A DNA stretch of 64,000 bases from Croceicoccus gelatinilyticus (GTDB taxonomy: Bacteria > Pseudomonadota > Alphaproteobacteria > Sphingomonadales > Sphingomonadaceae): positions 1 through 64,000 of the forward strand of contig NZ_JAHCBF010000011.1 in the NCBI RefSeq assembly GCF_018398395.1, written 5' to 3'. Under the pieces are notes generated by a model, which was not told the DNA's origin, did no database searches, and saw only the letters and a program-made list of their open reading frames with translations. The stretch's first letter is position 1. Every line of letters begins with the position of its first letter. A program made the position numbers and the translations under genes. Positions 50,577 to 61,338 of this stretch are shown one piece after another.

Positions 50577-51520
50577 GCAAGAAGTCGCTCGCAACAGCCA
50601 TCGGCATCGCGGCCATAGGGATGTCGTCGCCCTCGGCTGCGAAGGACGCGGATGCCGGCGGACGATATGTGCGGCCCGCAGTCGGAGCGGACATCTTTGT
50701 CTCCGACGATAGCGACGACACCGAGATCGTGCGTGCAGGCTTTGATCTGGATTTCGACAACAAGGGCGATAACGACCGCCTAGGCGTCCGGCTCGAGAAG
50801 GCATGGTACGAACCGGCCGGTCAGGAGCAGCACGAGCGTGAGCGGGTATTCCTCCAGGCCGGACAGGAGTTCGGCGACTGGCAGGCTCGCGGCAGGATCG
50901 GCACCGACATGCACTCAGTGATCGGTTCGGTCTCGATCAACGACATGGCAGCGTTGAGGAAAGAGTTCTTCATCGAGCGCGACATCGTGGAGACGCAGAT
51001 GGGCCTCGACGACACGCCCATCTACTCGACCTTCGCGGGCGCTGCGATCGACCTGCCGGTCGATGACCATAACGTCTTCAACGTGCTGGCAGGCTACCAG
51101 GACTTCACAGGCGACAATGAACGCTACCACTTGCGCGGGACCTACATCCACGTCGTGAAACCGTCGTGGGGCCTGTCGGCGCAACTGCGCGCCCGCTACT
51201 TCCATTCCACCGAACCGGGCGAATACGACTACTACTCGCCAAAGAACTATCTGCAGGTGCTTCCCGCAGTGCAGGTCCGCCGGTTCTTCGGCGAAGGATG
51301 GATGGTGCAGGCAGTCGGTGCGATCGGCGCACAGCGCGATTCATCGAGTGGTTGGGAAAGGTCTCACTTCGGCCAGATCCGGATGCAGAGCCCGCGCGGC
51401 GACTACGACTGGTCGGTAAACGGCGAGATCACGTACACCGACACGCCTTCGGGAAACAGCACGATCGGTTCGGGCTATTCCTACGTGCAGGCGCTCTTTG
51501 GAGTAACGCGGCGTTTTTGA
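50564..51520 (+). CDS. outer-membrane beta-barrel protein, 318 aa
   Basis: GTG at 50564, overlapping the glycosyltransferase end by 13 bp, with GGAGG upstream. Signal peptide, then about 290 residues of alternating amphipathic strands with aromatic ends (RYVRPAVGADIF, RAGFDLDFD, LRARYFHSTEPGEYDYY) and a terminal F, the rule for BAM-inserted barrels. By position a polysaccharide exporter like the PgaA barrel, but without TPRs. Confidence 0.7.
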   Translation: MEFVSKKSLATAIGIAAIGMSSPSAAKDADAGGRYVRPAVGADIFVSDDSDDTEIVRAGFDLDFDNKGDNDRLGVRLEKAWYEPAGQEQHERERVFLQAGQEFGDWQARGRIGTDMHSVIGSVSINDMAALRKEFFIERDIVETQMGLDDTPIYSTFAGAAIDLPVDDHNVFNVLAGYQDFTGDNERYHLRGTYIHVVKPSWGLSAQLRARYFHSTEPGEYDYYSPKNYLQVLPAVQVRRFFGEGWMVQAVGAIGAQRDSSSGWERSHFGQIRMQSPRGDYDWSVNGEITYTDTPSGNSTIGSGYSYVQALFGVTRRF

Positions 51521-51597
51521 GTGGTCATGCGATGGCAGCTTTCGGGATTATCGCAGAAGGCGCTGCTTGGCTGCTATGGGGTGGCAAGCGGACGTAG

Positions 51598-51975
51598 CTA
51601 CAAACAGCCCTCTTCCGAGACGACTGCGCTACTTTCAATGATTACACCGTCGATTGCGGACCAACGAACCTCGACCCGCTCTTGGCAAGGCAATCCATGG
51701 ATTGTTCTGCTTGCTCCGCCCCTGTGAACATCTTCAAACTTGTTGTCATCGAGCCACCGCAAAAGGTCGGCTTCCGGCGTGCCTTCGTCAAATCTTTGCT
51801 GGAAGGCTAGAACAGGTGTGTCCCATCGCGCATCGCCGAGAAGGGCGGGTCTTTTGTCCGCCAAGGCAAACCCTATTCCAAGCATGATATTTTGCCATGT
51901 CATCGCAATGAGCAATGCCAACGCTATTGCGCCGAGAACGAACCACTTAGTCCGAAAGAAAGATTTGGTTGCCAT
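51598..51975 (-). CDS. unassigned single-pass membrane protein, 125 aa
   Basis: One N-terminal helix (WFVLGAIALALLIAMTWQNIML), then a periplasmic domain with two Cys (GLPCQERVEVR, SEEGCL). No family recognised. Confidence 0.6.
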   Translation of the reverse strand: MATKSFFRTKWFVLGAIALALLIAMTWQNIMLGIGFALADKRPALLGDARWDTPVLAFQQRFDEGTPEADLLRWLDDNKFEDVHRGGASRTIHGLPCQERVEVRWSAIDGVIIESSAVVSEEGCL

Positions 51976-52063
51976 GCGTTGAACCTAGCTTGATCGGCTA
52001 GGTCCGCAATCGGGTCGTTAGCTGCTAGTCCGCTTTCGGGTCCGAGATATCCGAAAGCGGACG

Positions 52064-52354
52064 TCATTTCCGATAGACTTCCTTGACGTCGCAGCTGTCG
52101 TCCTGATCCACAAAATACAGCACGTCCTCGTAGACGAAGGCTTTTCCGTACATCGCATAGACATAGCAATAGCGCGTCTGGACGAGGAAGGTCCCTTTGT
52201 AGCTTGTCAGGAGGTAGAGGTTCGAATCCTCGCGCTTGACCGTGTAGGTTTCGATGTCGAGGGCATCGACGAAATCCTGAAAGCCTGAGGCGCCTGCATT
52301 TGCAGGTGCGAGCAGGCCGCCGATGGCGGCGAGGGTCAGTGCGAACCTCTTCAC
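52064..52354 (-). CDS. small exported protein, 96 aa
   Basis: Signal peptide (MKRFALTLAAIGGLLAPANAGA), then a beta-rich Tyr-rich domain (YLLTSYKGTFLVQTRYCYVYAMYGKAFVYEDVLYFV) with a Cys pair. Overlaps the upstream gene by 4 bp. Function unknown. Confidence 0.65.
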   Translation of the reverse strand: MKRFALTLAAIGGLLAPANAGASGFQDFVDALDIETYTVKREDSNLYLLTSYKGTFLVQTRYCYVYAMYGKAFVYEDVLYFVDQDDSCDVKEVYRK

Positions 52355-52647
52355 GTTTCGGCGTCCTCGATCTCGTCGTCTGTCCAGTGCTTGTTGTAGC
52401 GGTTACGCCAGTAGAAGTACCCGATGATCGCGCCCGGCACGTACATGACCCAGGCGAAGTAGGCGAAGCCTTGGCCGTCTGCGTTCCCGATCCCCGCTAG
52501 CACAGCGATTACCAGCAGCGCAGCCATGCAGGTTTTAAGCGCCCTGCTTTCCGGCGGGTCCTTCTTGAAGGCAAACAATCCGATTATCGCGGAGATCAGA
52601 AAGAATCCAAGAACGCCGCCCACCATTGCGCCAAGCAAACCTGCCAT
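52351..52647 (-). CDS. small multi-pass membrane protein, 98 aa
   Basis: Three hydrophobic helices (residues about 2-27, 37-55, 62-80) and an acidic tail (WTDDEIEDAET). Coupled by ATGA to the exported protein downstream. No family recognised. Confidence 0.65.
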   Translation of the reverse strand: MAGLLGAMVGGVLGFFLISAIIGLFAFKKDPPESRALKTCMAALLVIAVLAGIGNADGQGFAYFAWVMYVPGAIIGYFYWRNRYNKHWTDDEIEDAET

Positions 52648-52667
52648 AAAATTTCCCCTTCTTGATG

Positions 52668-52693
52668 CGCCGGACGCCCTTAGGCGCCCGGCG
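52668..52693 (-). terminator. GC-rich hairpin downstream of ligA
   Basis: CGCCGG paired with CCGGCG, then CGCC with GGCG, one mismatched pair between. Lies 7 bp beyond the ligase stop. Confidence 0.6.
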
Positions 52694-52699
52694 TTCCCC

Positions 52700-55262
<2,563 letters not shown>

Positions 55263-55307
55263 TCTCGTGCTCCTTCATTCGAGCAATCGCGGTTCATGGA
55301 TGCGAAA

Positions 55308-55335
55308 AGCCCCTCCTTCGGCGGAAGGAGGGGCT
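55308..55335 (-). terminator. rho-independent terminator
   Basis: AGCCCCTCCTTC paired with GAAGGAGGGGCT, TTTT on the - strand; ends the 55373 gene. Confidence 0.8.
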
Positions 55336-55372
55336 CGTTCTTCTGGCGTATTCGGGCTGCGACCCGAGTGGT

Positions 55373-56050
55373 TCAGTTGGCTGCGGAGTTTGCCTTGCGC
55401 TGGCGGGCGATGCGGCGTTCGAAAAGCTCGAAGCCGACGATATGCCCGAGGTTGGCTTGCACCGGGCAGCTATCCTCTTTCGGCAAGGCGCCGATACGCG
55501 GGATGGCGTACTGGATGCTCATGCACACCCTGATAGTCGGCGTTCCGGCAGCTGTCTCTTCGGCCGAGAGGAAATAGACCTCGTCGATCTTGATGTTTCG
55601 GAAGTAGAAGGTGCCTTCAGCGGACGAGATCTCGCGAGCCTTCTCGGACATTTCCTTGAGATACTGGGCGAAGATGAAGGAGCGCTTTTCCAGCTCGATC
55701 ATGTGCTGAGCTGCGATCTGGGCGATGGTCGCCAACTGGTGAGCACTCTTCCCGATCGGGTTGACCTTGCCGATCCGGATTTTGCCGTCTGCGTGCAGAT
55801 CGTTCGCGGTGGCTACCGTGAGGGTTGGCATCCATTGGCCACCCTCGAAGCCCAGGTCAGCAGGTTTTGGCACGGCTCTGGACCATCCTGCTTTCTGGAG
55901 ATGGTCAGCAAGGTAGACAGCTAGAATGTCTTCCCAGCACATGGCGGTCGGATGAGAGGCCTCATCCCTGTCCATTGGTATCGCGCGCTTTGAGCTTAGA
56001 AGAGCGCTGGCGGCGGCATTGTCCAAGTTGCCGCGGCACTGCTGTTGCAT
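55373..56050 (-). CDS. unassigned protein, 225 aa
   Basis: GGGGAAA precedes the ATG. Soluble, mixed (AHQLATIAQIAAQHMIELEKRSFIFAQYLKEMSEKAREI helix; TFYFRNIKIDEVYFLSAEE strands). A basic, helical end. No family recognised. Own CATCC-type promoter and terminator, so a single-gene unit. Confidence 0.65.
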   Translation of the reverse strand: MQQQCRGNLDNAAASALLSSKRAIPMDRDEASHPTAMCWEDILAVYLADHLQKAGWSRAVPKPADLGFEGGQWMPTLTVATANDLHADGKIRIGKVNPIGKSAHQLATIAQIAAQHMIELEKRSFIFAQYLKEMSEKAREISSAEGTFYFRNIKIDEVYFLSAEETAAGTPTIRVCMSIQYAIPRIGALPKEDSCPVQANLGHIVGFELFERRIARQRKANSAAN

Positions 56051-56096
56051 ACATTTCCCCGTCCAGTGTCAGTCGATCCAAGTTCCCCTTGCCGCA

Positions 56097-56126
56097 ATTA
56101 TAGGATGGTTAAGGAAACTGAAACAA
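56097..56126 (-). promoter_or_regulatory. CATCC-TAnAAT family promoter of the 55373 gene
   Basis: CATCC with -10 TATAAT; best -35 TTGTTT at 18 bp. 47 bp before the ATG. Confidence 0.6.
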
Positions 56127-56162
56127 CCCCGCCTTTCGGATAAGTCGTGAAACTGGACGGAA

Positions 56163-56221
56163 CATGATGCGTCAGGGCCACAATGTTCGATTATGGTACA
56201 GTGGCTTGCTGGCGCATCATG
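56163..56221. repeat. inverted repeat with 12-bp arms
   Basis: CATGATGCGTCA (56163-56174) and TGGCGCATCATG (56210-56221), 11 of 12 paired, 35-bp spacer. Lies just beyond the end of the 56243 gene. Possible recombination or regulatory site. Confidence 0.4.
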
Positions 56222-56242
56222 CAGGATCTGTTTGCAGGATGA

Positions 56243-56677
56243 TCAGGGCGTCGCGGGTTCGACCTTCTTGCCGAGAAGCATTTCTGCCAAGGCCCGACCT
56301 TCAGCATTGGAGAGTGCTGACCTTGCCTCGTCATTCTCCTGCAGCTTGATCCCGAAAGCTGGCGCATAGGTCCATTCGAAGATCGTCGGCTCCCGGTCGT
56401 GGCCAAGGAGAATGCCGACGTCGAGCGGATCGTCTCCGGCGGTCGAGTAGATCAGCGCGATTGTGTCGAACGGACCCTGCGCGCAAAGCTTCCCGATGTT
56501 GTCGCTGATGGCGGAGAAATGCGCGTCTTCGGTGATCTCGACGCGTGCGGATCGAACCGACTTGTCGTGATGGACGATAACGGTCGCATGTCGCGCTGCC
56601 TTGGAGAGCTGGGCACGCTCCGTCGAGATGTCTGCCAGGAAGCTGACAAGCGCGAAAGGAAGGGTCGGATATGTCAT
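56243..56677 (-). CDS. unassigned protein, 144 aa
   Basis: ATG 56677 with GAGGGA upstream; an ATG 15 bp earlier lacks it. Soluble alpha/beta protein (ATVIVHHDKSVRSARVEI, TIALIYSTAGDDPLDVGILLGHD). No family recognised. Downstream of the lipoprotein gene in one unit. Confidence 0.6.
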   Translation of the reverse strand: MTYPTLPFALVSFLADISTERAQLSKAARHATVIVHHDKSVRSARVEITEDAHFSAISDNIGKLCAQGPFDTIALIYSTAGDDPLDVGILLGHDREPTIFEWTYAPAFGIKLQENDEARSALSNAEGRALAEMLLGKKVEPATP

Positions 56678-56694
56678 CGAAGTGTCCCTCATGA

Positions 56695-57147
56695 TCAGAA
56701 TTTCTGGGATTCGAGCTTGAACTTCTCGCCGTTGGCCTGAAGCCAGAGGCCGTCATCAACGGTCAGGCTCCAATCGCCGAGTTTCGTCAGCTCCTTGGCA
56801 TTTGGCGTGATCTGATTGCTCTCTGGAACATAATGACCGTCACGCTCGATCAACTTGCCTTCGGCTGCCTCGAACACTCCTTCGACGCCTCCTTCTTCTC
56901 GGCGCACCTCGAGGGTGAACGAATTGTCGAGTGCAATGTCGATCAGGAGTTTCCCGGCGGGCTCCATGCGGACTGCCGTCGTCGTGTAGCGACCTGGCAA
57001 GGCGAAGGGCTTGGTTGCCTCTTTTGGCACAGCAGCCGGTTCTGAAGGAGGAGATCCTTCTGAGGCCGCAAAAGGGTTCTCTGAGGGAGACTGATCGCCG
57101 CAGGCTGCCAGTGCGAAGACGAGGCAGCAGGTGAGGATCTTACGCAA
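56695..57147 (-). CDS. unassigned lipoprotein, 150 aa
   Basis: TTG 57147 with AAAGGA upstream opens a signal peptide with lipobox LAAC. The mature part has a Pro/Ser linker and a small beta-rich domain (GRYTTTAVRMEPAGKLLIDIALDNSFTLEVRREEGGVEGVFEAAEGKL). No family recognised. Confidence 0.65.
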   Translation of the reverse strand: MRKILTCCLVFALAACGDQSPSENPFAASEGSPPSEPAAVPKEATKPFALPGRYTTTAVRMEPAGKLLIDIALDNSFTLEVRREEGGVEGVFEAAEGKLIERDGHYVPESNQITPNAKELTKLGDWSLTVDDGLWLQANGEKFKLESQKF

Positions 57148-57186
57148 GGTATGGGTCCTTTCGGGAAGGAGGAGTGCTTTCGGGCA

Positions 57187-57216
57187 ATCATAGGATGGGA
57201 TCGTCGAAAGGCGGAA
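57187..57216 (-). promoter_or_regulatory. CATCC-TAnAAT family promoter of the 56695 gene
   Basis: CATCC with -10 TATGAT; best -35 TTCCGC at 18 bp; 40 bp before the TTG start. Confidence 0.5.
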
Positions 57217-57306
57217 TCCATTCGACTTCACCCCCCGATCTACGGCTTCGTTCTAAACACGTAAGCCGACTTGCAGGATAGATTTAAGGTTTTGGCGATA
57301 GGGGCG

Positions 57307-57335
57307 TTGGGCCCGATGGGTTGCCGTCCTATAAC
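57307..57335 (+). promoter_or_regulatory. CATCC-TAnAAT family promoter of the repeat-protein gene
   Basis: -35 TTGGGC, 17-bp spacer ending CGTCC, -10 TATAAC; leader of about 92 nt to the ATG at 57434. The 57148-57433 stretch holds no gene. Confidence 0.6.
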
Positions 57336-57433
57336 TGGAATGCGAGCGTTTTCCCGCTTCTCAGGGAATTGCGCCACTGGTATTATTAGGATGACGCCAT
57401 AAACGGCCCCATTCCTGCGCAGGGAATCAGATT

Positions 57434-59911
57434 ATGAATTCCAAGAAGAAAGCCATCCTTCTAGGTGCTGCCTCGATGGCATTCCTTGCAGGTGCAGCGC
57501 CTGCTCTGGCTCAGGACGTCGTGTTCGTCCGCCCTATCTTGTCGACCCAGTCTGGTGAATACTCGTGGACGACATCGCCATATCGCGCGGTCGATGGCAG
57601 CGGGAACACGCTGAACGAGGCGAGCCTTTGCGGGACTTACGCCGTGGCCCGAACCGCGCAGTGCGTGAATAGCTCGGGAAGCCCGGTAGACAGCAGCTTC
57701 TGTTCGAGTGTCGCAAAGCCTGCAACGTCATCGACGCAGTCCTTTAGCGGTGGCTGCACCTATTCGTGGAATACCGGTTCCTGGGTCGATCCCGGCGCAT
57801 CATGCACGAGTTCTGAAACCCAGACGCGTCCGGTTTCGTGCCGCGTTGATCAGACCGGTGCAACGACCGCCGATTCCAATTGCTCGGGCGCCAAGCCAGC
57901 CACTGCGCAGACCGTTAGCGATTATTCGGCTTGCACCTACTCGTGGCAGACTGGCGGCTGGGCCGATCCGGGAGCTTCGTGCACCGGCTCGGAAACGCAG
58001 ACCCGTTCGGTCACCTGTCAGCGGTCGGACGGCACCACTGTTGCAGATGGTAATTGCTCGGGCGGCAAGCCAGCGACCTCGCAGACCGTCGCCGATTACA
58101 GTGGTTGCAGCTATGATTGGCAGGCGGGCAGCTGGGGCAGCTGGTCGGACAGCTGCTCCTCGTCTGCCACGCGTAATCGCGCTGTCTGGTGCTATCGCTC
58201 CGATGGCCAGAACATGGATGCGATCGAATCTTCTTCGACCTCCCATGCTCGATGCTCGAGCGATCCTACTGCGAGCCCTGAGCCTGCTGCGAGCCAGACA
58301 GGCGCCAATTATGCCGGCTGCACATACTCGTGGGTGACCTCGGGTTGGGGCGCGTGGAATTCGACGTGTAGCGGATCGGCGACGCGTTCGCGCTCGGTCT
58401 CCTGCCTTCGTTCAGATGGCACCACGGTGGCAAACAGCAATTGCACGAGCGCGCAGCCTGCAACGTCGGATACGGCAGCTGTTTACACCGGATGCTCGTA
58501 TGACTGGCAGGTCGGTAGCTGGGGTTCCTGGTCTTCGACCTGTTCGTCTTCGGCGACGCGCAACCGTGCGGTCTGGTGTTTCCGGTCTGACGGCCAAAAC
58601 ATGGACGCGATCGAGCCTGCATCGACCGCGCATCAGCGTTGCATCGACGATCCGTCTGCTAGTGCGCAGCCAAACGGCGGCGAGACGGCCGCGGTTTACA
58701 GCGGCTGTTCTTATTCGTGGCAGACAGGCACATGGAACGACCCGGGCCCGTCGTGCACCAGCTCCGAAACCCAGACGCGGAGCGTTTATTGCCAGCGTTC
58801 TGAAGGCACCACCGTGTCGGACAGCTATTGCGGGGGCGCGAAGCCTTCGGGATCGCGGTCTGTCTCCGATTATTCGGCATGCACGTACTCATGGAACACG
58901 GGTAGCTGGGTTGATCCGGGCGCATCTTGTACCGATGCAGAAGTTCAGACCCGTAGCGTTGCTTGTCGCCGGTCCGATGGAACGAACGTTTCCGATAGTA
59001 ACTGCAGTGGAACGAAGCCCTCCGGCACTCGAACCGTAGGCGACTATTCGGCTTGCTCTTCCCAGACGTCTGTCCAGTGGAGCGGTTGGACTTATGCGTC
59101 TACCTGCTCTGCAAATACGACGCGTTCGCGCACGGGCACCTGCATCATCGACGGTAGCGCGGTTGATCCGAAGTATTGCGAGACCTACGGCGGAAAGCCG
59201 CTTTCCGAAACGCAGAGCACTGCGAATTATTCGGGCTGCTCCTACAACTGGGTTGCTGGTTCGTGGGGTTCGTGGAGCAGCACCTGCTCGTCGTCAGCGA
59301 CCCGCAACCGTCCGGTCTGGTGCTATCGCTCCGACGGACAGAACATGGATGCGATTGAGCCTGCATCGACCGCCCATCAGCGTTGCATTGACGATCCAAC
59401 AGCAGGTCCCATGCCTAGCGCAAGCGAAAGCGGCGCTGTCTGGTCGGGTTGCACCTACAACTGGCAGACGACGCCCTGGTCTAACTGGGAGGGATGTAAT
59501 GGTCCTGGCGACACGTCGGACCGTACACGCTCTGTGTCGTGTAAGCGGCAGGAAACTGGTGCTACTGTTTCGAACAGCTATTGCTCTGGTGGCACCCCTG
59601 CATCGTCGCAGAGACTGGCCTGCACTGGATCGCCGTGCGACCTGAATGTCGTGAGGTCGACTTATGGTCCGCGCTCATGGGTGCATGGACCTTCCTACGA
59701 TGACCCGCAGTCCGAGACTCCCCTTCATAAGAGTGACTGCTGGTCACGGAATGGCGTGTGTCTCGTTCTGGCCCAGACGGGTCAAAGCACCGGTACCGAC
59801 GCATACGGTGATCTGGTTTGGGTCACCGAATGGACTGAAGTTTGTTACCGCCCAGACAACAGTGGTAATTTCCAGAATGTTGGCTCCTGGTCCTACGAAT
59901 ATCAGGACTGA
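57434..59911 (+). CDS. secreted thrombospondin type 1-like repeat protein
   Basis: 825 residues. Signal peptide (cleaved near AQ27), then eleven Cys/Trp-rich modules of about 60-70 residues and a C-terminal domain of 95 residues with three further Cys. Modules have the TSP1 pattern W..(S/T)..C-S....TR.R.V.C. Two kinds are mixed: short ones (SETQTRSVSCQRSDGTTV..NCSG.KP) and longer ones (SSSATRNRAVWCYRSDGQNMDAIE). By analogy an adhesin or matrix-binding surface protein; no anchor or secretion system is seen beyond the signal peptide. Confidence 0.78.
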   Translation: MNSKKKAILLGAASMAFLAGAAPALAQDVVFVRPILSTQSGEYSWTTSPYRAVDGSGNTLNEASLCGTYAVARTAQCVNSSGSPVDSSFCSSVAKPATSSTQSFSGGCTYSWNTGSWVDPGASCTSSETQTRPVSCRVDQTGATTADSNCSGAKPATAQTVSDYSACTYSWQTGGWADPGASCTGSETQTRSVTCQRSDGTTVADGNCSGGKPATSQTVADYSGCSYDWQAGSWGSWSDSCSSSATRNRAVWCYRSDGQNMDAIESSSTSHARCSSDPTASPEPAASQTGANYAGCTYSWVTSGWGAWNSTCSGSATRSRSVSCLRSDGTTVANSNCTSAQPATSDTAAVYTGCSYDWQVGSWGSWSSTCSSSATRNRAVWCFRSDGQNMDAIEPASTAHQRCIDDPSASAQPNGGETAAVYSGCSYSWQTGTWNDPGPSCTSSETQTRSVYCQRSEGTTVSDSYCGGAKPSGSRSVSDYSACTYSWNTGSWVDPGASCTDAEVQTRSVACRRSDGTNVSDSNCSGTKPSGTRTVGDYSACSSQTSVQWSGWTYASTCSANTTRSRTGTCIIDGSAVDPKYCETYGGKPLSETQSTANYSGCSYNWVAGSWGSWSSTCSSSATRNRPVWCYRSDGQNMDAIEPASTAHQRCIDDPTAGPMPSASESGAVWSGCTYNWQTTPWSNWEGCNGPGDTSDRTRSVSCKRQETGATVSNSYCSGGTPASSQRLACTGSPCDLNVVRSTYGPRSWVHGPSYDDPQSETPLHKSDCWSRNGVCLVLAQTGQSTGTDAYGDLVWVTEWTEVCYRPDNSGNFQNVGSWSYEYQD
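57755..59623 (+). repeat. tandem TSP1-like coding repeats
   Basis: Ten modules, each beginning with a C-(T/S)-Y-x-W-like segment (the eighth has CSSQTSVQWSGW); an eleventh, more diverged module precedes them. Order by type: A A B A B A A C B A. The B modules are nearly identical over long stretches, pointing to recent duplication. Confidence 0.75.
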
Positions 59912-59937
59912 TCATTGTTACCCGATCCGGAAAAGAA

Positions 59938-59960
59938 AAGGCCCGCATTTCGCGGGCCTT
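59938..59960 (+). terminator. rho-independent terminator
   Basis: AAGGCCCGC paired with GCGGGCCTT, followed by TTT; ends the repeat-protein gene. Confidence 0.8.
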
Positions 59961-59987
59961 TTTGGTTCTCGGAGCAACTGGTTGATC

Positions 59988-60872
59988 TTAGAGCAAGCTC
60001 CTATCGACGAGCAGCCACAGTGCGGCGAGGGCCAGACCTGTAACAATAGCGATGATTGCAGGTCGAAGTTCAATCGAAGAGTTCAGAACCTTCGTGGGGC
60101 TTGCGGCCGCGGCCTCGCTCTCTTCCGCATGCCCGGCAACCCGTTCGACCTTGGCTTCAGGCTGGGTAGGCTTGGCTTCGGTGCTTTGCCTGAATGCGAT
60201 TTTATCATCGGGTGGGATTGCAAGGCTGGCCAGACCGGCGGCCTTCGCCCAGACCGAGACATGCTCGATCGACGCGAGACCGCTGTTCATCAGGATCGGG
60301 CGGTCCCGAAGCAGCTTCGACCTACTGGCTCCGCCTCGCGCGAGCCAGTCATTGAACATGTGATACCGCGAATTATGCCGCGGTAGAATCTGCGCATCGC
60401 CAGTTCGGATATGCACGATGTCAGCCGGTTCATGGAGCCCGATAGACCGGAACACCATCGGCAACGGATGCCAGTCCTTTGTTTGCTGCGGGTCGCCGGC
60501 TTGTAGTCTCTCGAACGTGAACGGATCGAGCACGTGGCCGTCGATCTCCAGCCAGAAGCCCTTTGCCTGGTTGCTTTTGATATAGCCTACCTGCTGGCGG
60601 CCCGGCTCCTGGAGATCCGGGAAGATCACGAACGAACCTACATTGCCTTTGACGAAGCGTACGCCCTCTCCCTCGATCAGCTGAGCGAGAAGTGCGCAGC
60701 CCTCCTCGTCCCATCGGCCGGTCGGATTGGTTGCCTCGAAAAAGGCGATCACCTGCTTCGTCTTGGCAAGAATTTCGATTGCCCGATCCTGAGCGAGTTC
60801 GGTGGGTTCGGCCACGTTCTCGTGGTCGGGTTCGTACGGACCGCCATCCATCGTCTGCATCATTTCAGTCAT
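59988..60872 (-). CDS. unassigned protein with a C-terminal membrane anchor, 294 aa
   Basis: GAGGAA six bases before ATG 60872. Soluble head (RFVKGNVGSFVIFPDLQEPGRQQVGYIKSNQAKGFWLEIDGHVLDPFTF) with beta-rich character, then a linker and a tail anchor (LRPAIIAIVTGLALAALWLLVDRSLL). The anchor resembles that of the next gene upstream. Function unknown. Confidence 0.65.
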   Translation of the reverse strand: MTEMMQTMDGGPYEPDHENVAEPTELAQDRAIEILAKTKQVIAFFEATNPTGRWDEEGCALLAQLIEGEGVRFVKGNVGSFVIFPDLQEPGRQQVGYIKSNQAKGFWLEIDGHVLDPFTFERLQAGDPQQTKDWHPLPMVFRSIGLHEPADIVHIRTGDAQILPRHNSRYHMFNDWLARGGASRSKLLRDRPILMNSGLASIEHVSVWAKAAGLASLAIPPDDKIAFRQSTEAKPTQPEAKVERVAGHAEESEAAAASPTKVLNSSIELRPAIIAIVTGLALAALWLLVDRSLL

Positions 60873-60882
60873 TGGGCGTTCC

Positions 60883-61038
60883 TCAGAACAGGTTCTTTTC
60901 AAGGGCAAAGGCGGCGACAAGCCCGATCGCCGATATCGCGGTGACGACAAGCGCCGGACGCACTTCCCAGCCCTTGATGCGGAAGAGGGTGCAAGCGCTC
61001 TTTGTGTGCCGGACGTGCGGCATTGCTTCGATTGGCAT
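60883..61038 (-). CDS. small tail-anchored protein, 51 aa
   Basis: MPIEAMPHVRHTKSACTLFRIKGWE head and an anchor (VRPALVVTAISAIGLVAAFALEKNLF) like that of the 59988 product. First gene of the unit, 30 bp from its promoter. No family recognised. Confidence 0.6.
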   Translation of the reverse strand: MPIEAMPHVRHTKSACTLFRIKGWEVRPALVVTAISAIGLVAAFALEKNLF

Positions 61039-61067
61039 TTCGGGCCTCGCGTAGTTACTTCGGCTTT

Positions 61068-61096
61068 GTTTTAGGATGGGGGCAAGGCTGGCCAAA
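61068..61096 (-). promoter_or_regulatory. CATCC-TAnAAT family promoter of the 60883-59988 unit
   Basis: -35 TTTGGC, 17-bp spacer ending CATCC, -10 TAAAAC. Confidence 0.6.
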
Positions 61097-61128
61097 ATGT
61101 CGTCGACCGCTTTGCGTGTGGCACTGGC

Positions 61129-61269
61129 TCAGGTGCCATGCACCTCGCGCTGGTTTTCCACCCAAGCATGATAGCCAAGGCGCGTGTCGTCGTTTGCGAC
61201 TTCAGCCTTCCAGTCATCGAGCGGGTATTCGGGATCGACGTCCCAATGGGACTTTTGCTTTTCAGCCAT
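61129..61269 (-). CDS. small acidic protein, 46 aa
   Basis: AAAGGA six bases before the ATG. MAEKQKSHWDVDPEYPLDDWKAEVANDDTRLGYHAWVENQREVHGT: acidic, Trp-rich, soluble, no transmembrane helix. Single unit bounded by a hairpin upstream. Resembles short phage/plasmid regulators only in size. Confidence 0.55.
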   Translation of the reverse strand: MAEKQKSHWDVDPEYPLDDWKAEVANDDTRLGYHAWVENQREVHGT

Positions 61270-61292
61270 GGCATTCCTTTCGGGTTATGAAA

Positions 61293-61320
61293 AAAGGCCC
61301 GGCAGTTGGGCCGGACCTTT
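61293..61320 (-). terminator. hairpin terminator of the 61339 gene
   Basis: AAAGGCCCGGC against GGCCGGACCTTT with A/T-rich flanks. Confidence 0.65.
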
Positions 61321-61338
61321 GTTTGTTGACCTTTCCCT

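Noticed and set aside
51533-51598. A 21-codon rightward open frame after the barrel gene
   Set aside because: Hydrophobic but with no ribosome-binding site or neighbour support.
57380-57393. Leftward CATCCTAATAAT near 57393
   Set aside because: One base too long between CATCC and the end of the box; a better-placed promoter for the leftward gene exists at 57187.
57755-59623. Regular repeats that could suggest a CRISPR array or satellite
   Set aside because: They keep one reading frame with conserved Cys/Trp and no constant short repeat-spacer pattern; they are coding modules.
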